A DNA stretch of 64,000 nucleotides from Actinoplanes italicus (GCF_003001815.1 NZ_PVMZ01000014.1:223877-287876), one strand, 5' to 3'. Counted from the stretch's first letter, positions 32,566-40,624 are shown. Notes: a model not told the origin generated them from the letters alone. Translations and numbers: made by a program.

Positions 32566-33122
32566 CAGTCCTCCTGACTCCCCGCGGCCGGCCACCAGCG
32601 GCCGAAGCCGGCACGCCGCCTCAACGAACCATAGGCCTCTGGAGTACCACGAACCCCCGACAATCTCGCTGCCCGTGCGAATCCCGTACGTGTGCGGATC
32701 GGCGATCACCGCAGCTGAGAGTGCATCCGGCCGTCGGCCGAAGCGGGAACACGACACAAACGGAACGCGGTCGGGCCGGGCGCACGGCTCCCCGTCGAGG
32801 GCGCACCCGACCGGCGGCTCGGCCGGGCAGGGTCGAGCGTGAATCTGAAGAAGGCGGCTCCGGCGGCCAGGGGCGGGGCGCGGCGTCCGGCGGCGGCAGG
32901 GCGAGGCGGGGCTTTCCTGCTTGGAGATCTTTTCATTTCGCGGGTACGCCGTCGGCGGCTCCGCGTCGACCGGGGACATCGTGATCGCGGCCGAATCGAC
33001 TGCTCACCCACGGTGAGCATGAGCGCGAGACTTCTCGTGCATCAATGCCCGATCTGTACCAGGGATCGGTCAATAACCGGACGGACGGCCGGTGGGGCAT
33101 CGTACAAACGGACCACACGGGA
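32566..33122. other. Gene-free region between MscS-like and SpoIIE genes
   Basis: About 560 nt between divergent genes. Frames in it are compositionally unlike the neighbours and lack ribosome sites, so I call none. It must carry both promoters; near 32640 a minus-strand CTATGGTTCG could be a -10 region. No repeat is evident. Confidence 0.4.
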
Positions 33123-33134
33123 TAGGCTTTCCGC

Positions 33135-35294
33135 ATGGTCGGCTCGGGAGGGTTCGGGTCGGGGGGTCTCCACCCGTCTCCGATCACCACGCTGCCCGTG
33201 CAGGCGGCCGGAGCACAGCACACCGGCCTGGGCTGCGCGGCGCTGGTGCACGCCTTCGACTGGTCGGCGACCTCCCTCGGCCCGATCACAGGGTGGGATT
33301 CCGCGGTCCGCGCGGCCGTCGAGGTGGCGCTCGCCTCCCCCGTGCCGATGCTGCTCACGGTCGGTGACGATTTCGTGATCATCTACAACGATGCCTACGC
33401 CGAGGTCCTCGGCTCGCTGCATCCGCTCGCCATGGGCCGGCCCGCCGCGGAGGCGTTCGGCGCGGCCTGGGACCAGCCCGGCCTGGGTGACGTGATCCAG
33501 CAGGTGCACCGCACCGGACGGTCGGTGCTCGAGCCGGAGAGTCAGGTGCAGTTCGCGCCGGGGCACACCGAGCCGGCGTTCTACACCCGCGGCCACTCGT
33601 TGGTCCGCACGTCGCGGGGCGCGGTGGCCGGCGTGCTCACGGTGGCCGCCGAGACCACACACGTCGTGCACCGGCTGCAGAGCCTCGGCGAGCTCACCGC
33701 ACGGCTGGCCGGCGCGCTGACCATCGACGATGTCACGCGAGTCGTTCTTACGTACGCCATGGAATCCTTTGATCTCGATCATTGCGTGCTGGCGGTGGAC
33801 GAGGGCCTGGCCTATCGCTATGTCCGCCGGATCCGCGGCGAGATGCTGGACGAGGTCGACGAACGTCTTCCACCGGTCTGGCGGCGGATCAGCGCCGATC
33901 CGGCGGCGCCCGCGGTGGCGGCGGCCGAGACCGGGCGGGCGACCTTCACGGCCGATGGCGAGCCACTCGCTGCGGTGGCCTCCGACCGGCACGAGCGGCG
34001 GGTCCGCGCCCTGGCAGCCCTGCCGCTGCGCACGCCGTCGCTGCGAGGCGCGCTGACGTTCGGTTTCCGCCGGGCGCATGTCTGGCTGCCGGCTGAGCGT
34101 GCCCTGCTGAAGGCCGCGGCCGAGCTGGTGGCACAGGCGGCCGAGAGGGCCCGCCGATTCGAGGCCCAGCACGGTACTGCCCAGCTGCTCCAGCGCAGCA
34201 TGCTTCCCGAGCACCTTCCCGAGCTGGAGACGTTCCGCATCGCGGCGCGCTACGACGTGGGCGTCGACGGCAACGCGGCCGGCGGCGACTTCTACGACGC
34301 GTTCCACCTGCTCGACGGACGGCTCGCGATGGTGCTCGGCGACGTGGCGGGGCACGACGTGCGCGCCGCCGCGGTGATGGGCCAGGTCCGGGCCGCGCTG
34401 CGGGCCATGGCGCTGACCGACCCGTCGCCGCCGAGCGTGCTGGCCGGGCTGGACCGCCTCGTCGGCTCGCTGGGCGCCGAGTCGCGTAACGAGGAGATCT
34501 TCGTGACCGTCGTCTACGGGGTGCTGGACCCCTCGGACGGTTCGATCACGCTGGCCAGTGCGGGTCACCCGCCGCCGGTGCTGCGCCGGGCCGGGCGGGC
34601 CGGCGGGCCGGCCACCGCCGAGCTGGTGAAGGTGCCGCCCGGCGCGCCGCTGGGCCTGGGCGGGCGCTGGCAGACCGGTTCCGTGCACCTGGAGCCGGGC
34701 GACACGATCCTGATGTTCAGCGACGGCGTGGTGGAGCGGCGCGACCGGCCCCTCAACGACGGGCTGGACGCGCTGGTCGCCGCTGCGGCCGCGTCACCGA
34801 GCGGCGACCCGCGCAACCTGTGCTCGCTGGCGACCGCCGCTGTTCCGGGGACGACCGACGACGACGTGGCCGTCCTCGCGGTGGAGCACGCTCTGGCCGC
34901 GAGCCGGTCGGCGACGATGCAGGTGGCGGCGGAGCCGACCGGTCCGAGCCGGGTCCGGCAGTGGATGACGGCACGGCTGCGCGAGTGGAGCGTGCCGGAG
35001 TCGGTGATCGGTGCGGCGATCCTGTGCACCAGCGAGCTGACGACGAACGCGCTGCTGCACGCGGGCACCCCGGCGCAGGTGCACATCGACCTGAACGCCG
35101 AGCGTCTGCTGGTGTCGGTGGCCGACACCGGCACCCGCGGCAGCGTGATCCGGGCGCGCGCCGACACGATGGCCAGCCGGGGCCGCGGCCTGGGCCTGAT
35201 CGAGGAGCTCAGCGACTCATGGGGCACCGACCCGACGGTCCGCGGATCGACGGTGTGGTTCGAGATCCTCTTGGCGGGTAAAGCGCGGGCATGA
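33135..35294 (+). CDS. PAS-GAF-SpoIIE serine phosphatase with C-terminal anti-sigma kinase-like domain
   Basis: A 719-aa multidomain signalling protein. Order: PAS-like sensor (about 30-170, with VGDDFVIIYNDAYAEVLG), GAF (about 185-335), PP2C/SpoIIE phosphatase (about 365-570, metal-binding Asps in GGDFYD, LGDVAGHD, MFSDGVVERRD and TDDDVAVL), and a HATPase of the RsbW type (about 590-715, with SELTTNALLHAG and DTG). This architecture regulates anti-anti-sigma factors in actinomycetes: the phosphatase activates and the kinase domain inactivates. TAGGCT ends 6 nt before the ATG, suggesting a leaderless mRNA. It overlaps the antiporter gene by 4 nt, tying signalling to ion balance. Confidence 0.92.
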   Translation: MVGSGGFGSGGLHPSPITTLPVQAAGAQHTGLGCAALVHAFDWSATSLGPITGWDSAVRAAVEVALASPVPMLLTVGDDFVIIYNDAYAEVLGSLHPLAMGRPAAEAFGAAWDQPGLGDVIQQVHRTGRSVLEPESQVQFAPGHTEPAFYTRGHSLVRTSRGAVAGVLTVAAETTHVVHRLQSLGELTARLAGALTIDDVTRVVLTYAMESFDLDHCVLAVDEGLAYRYVRRIRGEMLDEVDERLPPVWRRISADPAAPAVAAAETGRATFTADGEPLAAVASDRHERRVRALAALPLRTPSLRGALTFGFRRAHVWLPAERALLKAAAELVAQAAERARRFEAQHGTAQLLQRSMLPEHLPELETFRIAARYDVGVDGNAAGGDFYDAFHLLDGRLAMVLGDVAGHDVRAAAVMGQVRAALRAMALTDPSPPSVLAGLDRLVGSLGAESRNEEIFVTVVYGVLDPSDGSITLASAGHPPPVLRRAGRAGGPATAELVKVPPGAPLGLGGRWQTGSVHLEPGDTILMFSDGVVERRDRPLNDGLDALVAAAAASPSGDPRNLCSLATAAVPGTTDDDVAVLAVEHALAASRSATMQVAAEPTGPSRVRQWMTARLREWSVPESVIGAAILCTSELTTNALLHAGTPAQVHIDLNAERLLVSVADTGTRGSVIRARADTMASRGRGLGLIEELSDSWGTDPTVRGSTVWFEILLAGKARA

Positions 35295-36550
35295 CTCTGC
35301 CGGACATCCAGGTGTCCGATGTGCTCTATGCCCTGTTCGGCGCCGGTGCCCTGCTGGCCGGGATCCTGCCGCGGCTTCTGGAGCGCCGACCGCTGTCCAT
35401 GCCGATGACCTTCCTCGGGCTGGGGATGCTGGTCTTCGGGCTGCCGCTGGGCCTGCCACCGGCCGATCCGCTGGCGCATCCGAAACTGACCGAACACCTC
35501 ACCGAGGTCGGGGTGATCGTCGCGCTGATGGGTGCCGGCCTGAAGATCGACCGGCCGTTCGGACGCCGTCGCTGGGCGTCCACGTTCCGCCTGCTGATCG
35601 TGGCGATGCCGGTGACGATCGCCGCGGTGGCGCTGCTCGGGTGGTGGTGGGCGGGTCTCGTTCCCGCGTCGGCGCTGCTCCTGGGCGCGGCGATGGCGCC
35701 GACCGACCCGGTGCTCGCCTCGGACGTGCAGGTCGGTGAGCCGACCGACGAGGAGGACTCGGAGGACGAGGTCCGGTTCGCGCTGACGTCAGAGGCGGGT
35801 CTCAACGACGGGCTGGCGTTCCCGTTCGTCTACGCGGCGATCGCGATCGCGGCGCACGGGCTCGCCCCTGCCGGGTGGTTCGGGACGTGGGTGCTGAGCG
35901 ACGTCCTCTACAAGGGTGCGGTCGGGCTGGTCGGCGGCATCGTGATCGGACGGCTGCTGGGCAAGCTGTTCTTCCGGGCGAAGCGGGACTCACTACGACT
36001 CTCCCGGCATTCCGAGGGTTTCCTGGCGCTGGCGGCGACTTTTCTGGCGTACGGCTTGGTCGAGGTCGTCGGGGGTTATGGGTTTCTCGCGGTGTTCGTG
36101 GCGGCGCGGGCGATCCGTGCGGCGGAGCGGTCGCACGAGTACCACCAGGTGCTGCATGAGTTCGCCGAACAGATCGAGCGGCTCCTGACCGTCCTGCTGC
36201 TGCTTCTGCTGGGCGGTGCGGTGGTCGGCGGACTGCTGGCGCCGCTCACCTGGCAGGCGGCGCTGACCGGTCTCGCCCTGGTCTTCGTGATCCGTCCGCT
36301 GACCGGTTTCGTGGCGTTGCGCGGCACCCCGGGAACCACATCGGAACACTGGGTGATCGCCACGTTCGGTATCCGTGGCGTCGGTACGTTCTATTACCTA
36401 GCGTATGCAGTCACACATGCCGATTTCCCCGCCGCGGGACTCGTCTGGGCGACCGCCGCATTCGTCGTCGTCGTGTCCGTAGTGCTGCACGGTGTAGCGG
36501 CGACGCCGGTGATGCGTCACCTGGATCACTCGCCCGCTTACCAAGAGTAG
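35291..36550 (+). CDS. Cation:proton antiporter (CPA1 / NhaP-like)
   Basis: A 419-aa membrane protein with about 12 helices. The transport-site motif is AAMAPTDPVLASDVQVG (about 134-150) and LTSEAGLNDGLAFPFVY (about 165-181), where Asp/Asn-Asp pairs bind Na+/K+ and protons in the CPA1 family. It exchanges Na+ or K+ for H+ across the membrane. An unusual acidic insert, EPTDEEDSEDEVRF, sits between the two motifs. It is translationally coupled to the SpoIIE phosphatase (ATGA), so both respond together, perhaps to salt or pH stress (inference). Confidence 0.9.
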   Translation: MTLPDIQVSDVLYALFGAGALLAGILPRLLERRPLSMPMTFLGLGMLVFGLPLGLPPADPLAHPKLTEHLTEVGVIVALMGAGLKIDRPFGRRRWASTFRLLIVAMPVTIAAVALLGWWWAGLVPASALLLGAAMAPTDPVLASDVQVGEPTDEEDSEDEVRFALTSEAGLNDGLAFPFVYAAIAIAAHGLAPAGWFGTWVLSDVLYKGAVGLVGGIVIGRLLGKLFFRAKRDSLRLSRHSEGFLALAATFLAYGLVEVVGGYGFLAVFVAARAIRAAERSHEYHQVLHEFAEQIERLLTVLLLLLLGGAVVGGLLAPLTWQAALTGLALVFVIRPLTGFVALRGTPGTTSEHWVIATFGIRGVGTFYYLAYAVTHADFPAAGLVWATAAFVVVVSVVLHGVAATPVMRHLDHSPAYQE

Positions 36551-36589
36551 TTTAAAACTGCTCTAAACCAGACAATGAACCGGCTGGTG

Positions 36590-36618
36590 GTGACGAAGCG
36601 TTATCAGTGCCGTAGAGT
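36590..36618 (+). promoter_or_regulatory. Putative promoter of the two-domain VOC gene
   Basis: GTGACG (36590-36595), a 17-nt spacer and TAGAGT (36613-36618), 16 nt before the ATG. An AT-rich TTTAAAAC...TAAAC stretch lies just upstream (36551-36567). Confidence 0.5.
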
Positions 36619-36634
36619 ACGAAGGTAACTGGGG

Positions 36635-37411
36635 ATGTCCACCATGGAGCGGCTCATGCGGATCAGAGGCTATGCACCCTTGACACCTTGCTGGGTGGAA
36701 CTGGCGAGTGCGGACCCCGCACGCGCGGCACAGTTCTACGGAGAGTTGTTCGGCTGGGAGTCGGCGGGTGATCGGTTCAAGCTCGATGGGCGCGCTGTCG
36801 CCGGTCTCACCCGCAGTCAGTACGACCGGCCGGACGGGTGGCTGACCCACGTCAGCACGCCCGACCTCGAGGAGACCCTCGAGCAGGTCGCGCTCTCCGG
36901 CGGACACTGCCTGGGCCACCCGGCCGAGGCACACGGCGGACGGCGCGCGGTCGTCGCCGACCCGAACGGCGCCATCATCGGCCTCTGGCAGGCGCACGAC
37001 TTCGCCGGCGCGCAGGCCGGCGGCGAACCCGGCACGATGTCGTGGCCGGAACTGATCACCGACGACCCGGATGCTGCGGCCCGTTTCTACGGCTCGGCGT
37101 TCGGCTGGCTGCTGCGCCACGACTTCGGCACCGGCGAGTGGCTCAACCAGGGCCACGACGCGATCGCCGGCCTCGCTCCCGGATACCGTGGCGCCTGGTG
37201 GCGCGCGGCCTTCCAGGTCGAGGACATCCAGTTCGCGGCCGACCACTGCGAGCGTCTCGGGGGCGCGGTGATCACCGAGCCTTCGGAGGCCGGGCTGACC
37301 GCCTTCGCCGAGCTGCGCGACCCGTTCGGCGCCCGCTTCACGGTCGCCGCTCCGGTGCACCACCCGGTCGAGCTGACCGTATCGCTGGGCACGCTGCCGG
37401 CCTGGGACTGA
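36635..37411 (+). CDS. Two-domain VOC family protein (Cfp30B-like)
   Basis: A 258-aa protein made of two VOC modules, as in mycobacterial CFP-30B: the first starts CWVELASADPARAAQFYGELFGW (in pieces, from residue 19), the second MSWPELITDDPDAAARFYGSAFGW (from about 134). Each module has the paired-strand pattern, and the conserved LWQAHDF links them. The function in the family is unknown; it may bind hydrophobic ligands. The ATG has GAAGG about 9 nt upstream. A TTCG-tetraloop terminator follows, so it is a single-gene unit with its own promoter. Confidence 0.88.
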   Translation: MSTMERLMRIRGYAPLTPCWVELASADPARAAQFYGELFGWESAGDRFKLDGRAVAGLTRSQYDRPDGWLTHVSTPDLEETLEQVALSGGHCLGHPAEAHGGRRAVVADPNGAIIGLWQAHDFAGAQAGGEPGTMSWPELITDDPDAAARFYGSAFGWLLRHDFGTGEWLNQGHDAIAGLAPGYRGAWWRAAFQVEDIQFAADHCERLGGAVITEPSEAGLTAFAELRDPFGARFTVAAPVHHPVELTVSLGTLPAWD

Positions 37412-37429
37412 GCTTTTCTGTAGTTCGCA

Positions 37430-37471
37430 CGCGGAACAGGCCGACCCTTCGGGGTCGGCCTGTCCGCGTTT
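37430..37471 (+). terminator. Rho-independent terminator with TTCG tetraloop
   Basis: A 12-bp perfect stem (ACAGGCCGACCC with its complement), extended by CGCGG/CCGCG beyond one bulged A, with a TTCG loop and a trailing TTT. It is 19 nt after the VOC stop. Confidence 0.85.
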
Positions 37472-37524
37472 CCCGCCACGACTCGCAGACAACCGCCGGC
37501 CACCACGCCTCACCGCCACCCCAT

Positions 37525-37771
37525 CAGCGTGGTGAATTGCGGCGCACATGCGGGCGTAGATCACCACGCTGGGCGGCCCACCCGGCAGCGTGGTGAACTG
37601 CGGCGCGTATGCGGGCACAGATCACCACACAGCGGCAGCCCACCCGGCAGCGCGGTGAACAGCGGCACGCATACGGGCACAGATCACCACACAGCGGCAG
37701 CCCACCCGGCAGCGTGGTGAACAGCGGCGCGCAGGTGGGCGCGGGTCACCACGCAGCGGCGGCCGACCCGG
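37525..37771. repeat. Four 61-62 bp tandem repeats, each with a GTGGTGA/TCACCAC hairpin
   Basis: Units start at 37525, 37586, 37648 and 37710 (CAGCG...GGTGAA). Each contains GTGGTGA or GCGGTGA and, about 25 nt later, TCACCAC, and the units share a GCCCACCCGGCAG end. No coding sense. It fills most of the 470-nt gap between the VOC terminator and the DUF3072 gene; the rest of that gap shows nothing I recognise. Confidence 0.85.
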
Positions 37772-37881
37772 GGATGTGAAGCAGGCGGTCGGGGATCACT
37801 TCCGGGTGCCCTGTGGCATGGAGTGGCGGGGTGGCGGGTAATGGCACAGGCGTTCGAGATCTTCAGGGAAAGGACGGCGAC

Positions 37882-38103
37882 ATGGCCGACCGGACGAACG
37901 CCACCGACGCCGCGGATGCGGGCAACGCGATCAAGGACCCGGACGACTGGACGACCGGGGATCAGCCGGCCACCGGGGCGCAGGAGTCCTATCTGCGGAC
38001 CCTTGCGACCGAGGCCCACGAGGAGGTCCCGGAGGGAATGAGCAAGGCGGACGCCTCGCGCAAGATCGACGAGCTGCAGGAGAAGACCGGCCGCGGCGCC
38101 TGA
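37882..38103 (+). CDS. DUF3072 domain protein
   Basis: A 73-aa small soluble protein with the DUF3072 core: IKDPDDWTTGDQPATGAQES (about 18-37) then YLRTLATEAHEE and a C-terminal MSKADASRKIDELQEKTGRG. Function unknown; members are widespread in bacteria and usually solitary. The ATG at 37882 (MADRTNATDAADAG) has AAAGGA about 8 nt upstream; a longer frame from 37813 adds an unrelated 23 residues. A perfect 15-bp hairpin ends the unit. Confidence 0.88.
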   Translation: MADRTNATDAADAGNAIKDPDDWTTGDQPATGAQESYLRTLATEAHEEVPEGMSKADASRKIDELQEKTGRGA

Positions 38104-38115
38104 GTCGCTGACCGA

Positions 38116-38150
38116 AAAGGGCCGGCCCGGACAACCCGGGCCGGCCCTTT
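38116..38150 (+). terminator. 15-bp hairpin terminator
   Basis: AAAGGGCCGGCCCGG and its exact complement flank a 5-nt loop, 12 nt after the DUF3072 stop. The stem ends in TTT. Confidence 0.8.
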
Positions 38151-38155
38151 CGTGC

Positions 38156-38198
38156 GTCAACTTTGGTTGACAGGATGGATTCGTCAACGTAGGTTGAC
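38156..38198 (+). promoter_or_regulatory. Operator pair and promoter of the HTH/Clp-N operon
   Basis: Two perfect palindromes GTCAAC-N4-GTTGAC (38156-38171 and 38183-38198), centres 27 bp apart. The first overlaps a consensus -35 TTGACA (38167-38172), the second the -10 TAGGTT (38190-38195); the spacer is 17 nt and the -10 ends 6 nt before the ATG at 38202. Binding at both would block the promoter, so autorepression is likely. Confidence 0.8.
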
Positions 38199-38201
38199 AG
38201 C

Positions 38202-38438
38202 ATGACAGAAGCTACCGATCTCGCCGCCGCGGCCGGGAGCACCGATCCACGGGTCGGGCTTCGGGCGGTCGTGGCGCTGCGCCGCCTGCTCGAAGGGCTG
38301 GAGCACCTACAGGTGGCCAACGCCCGCGCCAAGGGGTGGTCCTGGCAGGAGATCGCCGACGCACTCGACGTGACCCGCCAGGGCGTTCACAAGAAGCACG
38401 CGCGCATGATGCCGATGCCGGATCCACGGGAGGACTGA
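38202..38438 (+). CDS. Small helix-turn-helix DNA-binding protein
   Basis: A 78-aa protein. Helices fall near 17-35 and 36-46, then a helix-turn-helix (GWSWQEIADALDVTRQGVHK, about residues 45-64) of the sigma-70-region-4 / MerR-like sort. A basic-acidic tail follows. The mRNA seems leaderless: TTGACA-N17-TAGGTT-N6-ATG. The promoter is covered by two identical palindromes, the natural operator for this protein. The stop is 1 nt before the Clp-N gene's ATG, so the two form an operon; the regulator probably senses or represses that gene's expression. Dimerisation is expected but not visible. Confidence 0.85.
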   Translation: MTEATDLAAAAGSTDPRVGLRAVVALRRLLEGLEHLQVANARAKGWSWQEIADALDVTRQGVHKKHARMMPMPDPRED

Positions 38439-38439
38439 G

Positions 38440-39060
38440 ATGTTCGAGCGATTCACCAAGGCCGCCCGCGACGTGGTGATCGGCGCGCAGACGAAGGCCC
38501 GGCTGCTGGGGCACGAGACGATCGGCACCGAGCACACCCTGCTGTCGCTGGTCTCCCAGGAGAACCCCGCGGTCCGGGACGCTTTCCGGGGCGCCGGTGG
38601 CGAGGTCGACGAGGATTATGTACGGGCGGCGATCGTCCGGCATGTGGGCGACCGGAGCGAGGCCTCGGCCATCGCCGACCGGGACGCCGAGGACGCCGCC
38701 GTGCTCAAGTCGATCGGCATCGACCTGGACGCGGTGCGGGCCGCCATCGAGGAGAACTTCGGTGCCGGCGCTTTGCGGCTCCCGCGTCCCGTACCGAAGA
38801 AGAAAGGTCTTTTCGGGCGGTTGACCCCGGCCACGACCAGCGGGCACCGGCCGTTCTCAGCGCGCAACAAGAAGGTTCTCGAGTTGTCGCTGCGTGAGGC
38901 GATCCGGCTCAAGCACAACTTCATCGCGCCGGAGCACATCGCGCTCGGCATCCTGCGCGAGGGACAGGGGCTGGCCATGCTGATCCTGGCCGAGCGCGGG
39001 GCCGACTTCGACGCCGCCCGCGAGCGGCTCACACAGTCCCTCAACACGCCCGCCGCCTGA
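38440..39060 (+). CDS. Clp N-terminal (ClpR) domain protein without ATPase
   Basis: A 206-aa protein with two Clp_N repeats: MFERFTKAARDVVIGAQTKA (residues 1-20) with HETIGTEHTLLSL, and a second RPFSARNKKVLELSLREAIR (about 133-152) with HNFIAPEHIALGIL. This is the substrate-binding module of ClpA/ClpC, but no AAA domain or ClpP-docking loop follows. Free Clp_N proteins are common in actinomycetes and may act as adaptors or chaperone caps. The linker contains PKKKGLFGRL. Its start has no clear own promoter; it follows the HTH gene after 1 nt. Its stop touches the stop of the convergent GNAT gene. Confidence 0.88.
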   Translation: MFERFTKAARDVVIGAQTKARLLGHETIGTEHTLLSLVSQENPAVRDAFRGAGGEVDEDYVRAAIVRHVGDRSEASAIADRDAEDAAVLKSIGIDLDAVRAAIEENFGAGALRLPRPVPKKKGLFGRLTPATTSGHRPFSARNKKVLELSLREAIRLKHNFIAPEHIALGILREGQGLAMLILAERGADFDAARERLTQSLNTPAA

Positions 39061-39573
39061 TCAGCGCGGGCGGATGGCGGCGAAGAGCAGGCGGTCCCGC
39101 CATTCGCCGCGGATGTGCAGGTAGTCGCGCAGGTGACCCTCGTAGCTGAGGCCCGCCTTCTCCAGGACGCGGCGCGAACCTTCGTTGCCGGGGTCGCAGG
39201 TGGCGGCCAGCCGGTGCAGGTCCAGCCGATCGAAGGCGAAGCCGAGCACCGCGGCCGCCGCCTCGGTGGCGTAGCCGTGCCCCCAGGCCGGGCGGGCCAG
39301 GACGTAACCCATTTCGCCGCGTGCGTGGAGAACACTGGTGACCCGTACCTGAACGGCACCGATCACGGCGCCGTCGCGCTCGACGGCGAACAGGTGGACA
39401 CCGTCGGCCGGGGTGACGGCCTCGGCCATGAACCGCTCCGTGTCGGCTGCCGTGTTCGGGCCCCAGTCCATGTAGCGGACGACCTCGGGGTCGGCGGCGT
39501 AGGCGTGCACGGCCGGCGCGTCCTCGATCCGGAAGGGCCGCAGACGCAGGCGAGCGGTCGTCAGTTCGGTCAC
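39061..39573 (-). CDS. GNAT N-acetyltransferase, RimJ/RimL type
   Basis: A 170-aa acetyltransferase. It opens with the usual TARLRLRPFRIEDAPAV, carries the CoA site (ARPAWGHGYATEAAAAVLGF, about 91-110) and the C-terminal NEGSRRVLEKAGLSYEG. RimJ/RimL-like enzymes acetylate ribosomal or small-molecule amines; the target is unknown. The start is a GTG; TACGGT (39585-39580) ends exactly 6 nt before it. It converges on the Clp-N gene with no gap (stops at 39060 and 39061). Confidence 0.9.
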   Translation of the reverse strand: MTELTTARLRLRPFRIEDAPAVHAYAADPEVVRYMDWGPNTAADTERFMAEAVTPADGVHLFAVERDGAVIGAVQVRVTSVLHARGEMGYVLARPAWGHGYATEAAAAVLGFAFDRLDLHRLAATCDPGNEGSRRVLEKAGLSYEGHLRDYLHIRGEWRDRLLFAAIRPR

Positions 39574-39670
39574 CGGGCCACCGTAGACGAGCCGGCCGAC
39601 CCGTCACGACGCGGCATTCGTCGCCCTTCCAGCCGACGTTTCGCCCCGTTCGCCGATATGCGACTTGCCA

Positions 39671-39717
39671 GATCTTGTGGCTCTGCGGTTGACGGGGCGG
39701 CGCAACCTCACAACATC
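39671..39717. repeat. GATCTTGTG / CACAACATC inverted repeat element
   Basis: Left arm GATCTTGTG (39671-39679), right arm CACAACATC (39709-39717), one mismatch, 29-nt spacing as in the copy at 29346. A further half-site AGACCTTGTG lies at 39753. Confidence 0.5.
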
Positions 39718-40095
39718 GTCGGGCGGCACGCCTGGCGCCGCCTTCCGCGGGCAGACCTTGTGCCGGCGTTGCCGCCTGAGTTCAGATCCTGTTCGGGCGC
39801 TGGCGGGATGAAGGGCTCGAGCAGAGCCGTAGCGAGCATCTACCGGCGGCCGGATTCCATGCTGGAGATGCGGCTGGCCGGCTCGCGACCGGACCGCGGA
39901 AGGTCGGGCCGACACCAGCAGTGACTGATCCCCGGCGCACAGACGGGTCAGAGCTCGATAACCGCGACATCGCGGTGCTGGACGATCATCTACGCCGTTT
40001 TGGAGGCCGGCTGCGCCCTATGGCTGCTTCCCGAGCCGTGAAGGGCCCGCCAGGCACGGCCGGCCGATCGAATGTCGGGTATGTGGCATCCCCAC

Positions 40096-40186
40096 CTGAC
40101 GTGATCGGCGCCGTCTGACGTGACCGCTGCATCCAACGCGATCGCCGCGCCTGACGTGATCGCCGCGCCTGACGTGATCGCCGCGG
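40096..40186. repeat. Five 17-19 bp tandem repeats with TGACGTGATCGCC core
   Basis: Copies of CTGACGTGATCGCCGCG start at about 40096, 40115, 40134, 40151 and 40169. The last two are nearly identical; the third is degenerate. Confidence 0.75.
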
Positions 40187-40207
40187 AAGGTCCGGCCCTG
40201 GTTCGGG

Positions 40208-40225
40208 AAGGTGTCTAGACACCTT
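40208..40225. repeat. 18-bp perfect palindrome AAGGTGTCTAGACACCTT
   Basis: Self-complementary over 18 bp and followed by TT. Twelve of its bases (AAGGTGTCTAGA) recur at 40618-40629, across the stop of the GNAT gene at 40625. Confidence 0.7.
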
Positions 40226-40310
40226 TTACGGTCAGGGTCTGTTTGGGGCTGGTGGGGACAGTCCTGTCCCGGGCCACATGCTGGTGGGGACAGTCCTTTC
40301 CCGGGCCACC

Positions 40311-40428
40311 TGATCGCCCAGCCGTGGGCGGCGAACCCTTCCCCGGGCTGTTGATCGCCCAGCCGTGGCCGGTGAACCCTTCCTCAGACCGCCTGATCGC
40401 CCAGCCGTGGGCGGTGAACCCTTTAACG
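40311..40428. repeat. Three 41-42 bp tandem repeats
   Basis: TGATCGCCCAGCCGTGG starts at 40311, 40352 and 40394, each followed by GCGGYGAACCCTT. Period 41-42 bp. Confidence 0.85.
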
Positions 40429-40624
40429 GGCCGGAGGCAGCGATATCCCGGAGCCCGGCTCCGAAAACGGCCCTAGTTGATCGTCCAGCACCGGGTCGCG
40501 GCGGTAACCGACCCCGCGAGCCCGGAGCCCACGACGGTGACGCCCGGCCATCAGCCGACCGAGCGCCACCGACGGCTCAAACGAATGCGGCTGACGGGCC
40601 GGGAACCCCGACTGCGAAAGGTGT

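Larger units (their letters stand above)
39574..40624. other. Repeat-rich gene-free region of about 1 kb
   Basis: No convincing gene on either strand: the longest frames are Arg-rich, lack ribosome sites and follow the repeats. It holds a GATCTTGTG element (39671-39717), 18-19 bp repeats (40096-40186), a perfect XbaI-centred palindrome (40208-40225), two copies of GCTGGTGGGGACAGTCC (near 40249 and 40281) and three 41-42 bp repeats (40311-40428). It may be a decayed locus or a variable intergenic island. Confidence 0.55.

Noticed and set aside
32839..33378. Possible gene upstream of the SpoIIE gene
   Set aside because: Runs through the SpoIIE start in another frame, has no ribosome site and a composition typical of non-coding DNA.
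37525..37771. CRISPR array
   Set aside because: The units are repeated throughout, without unique spacers, and no cas gene is present.
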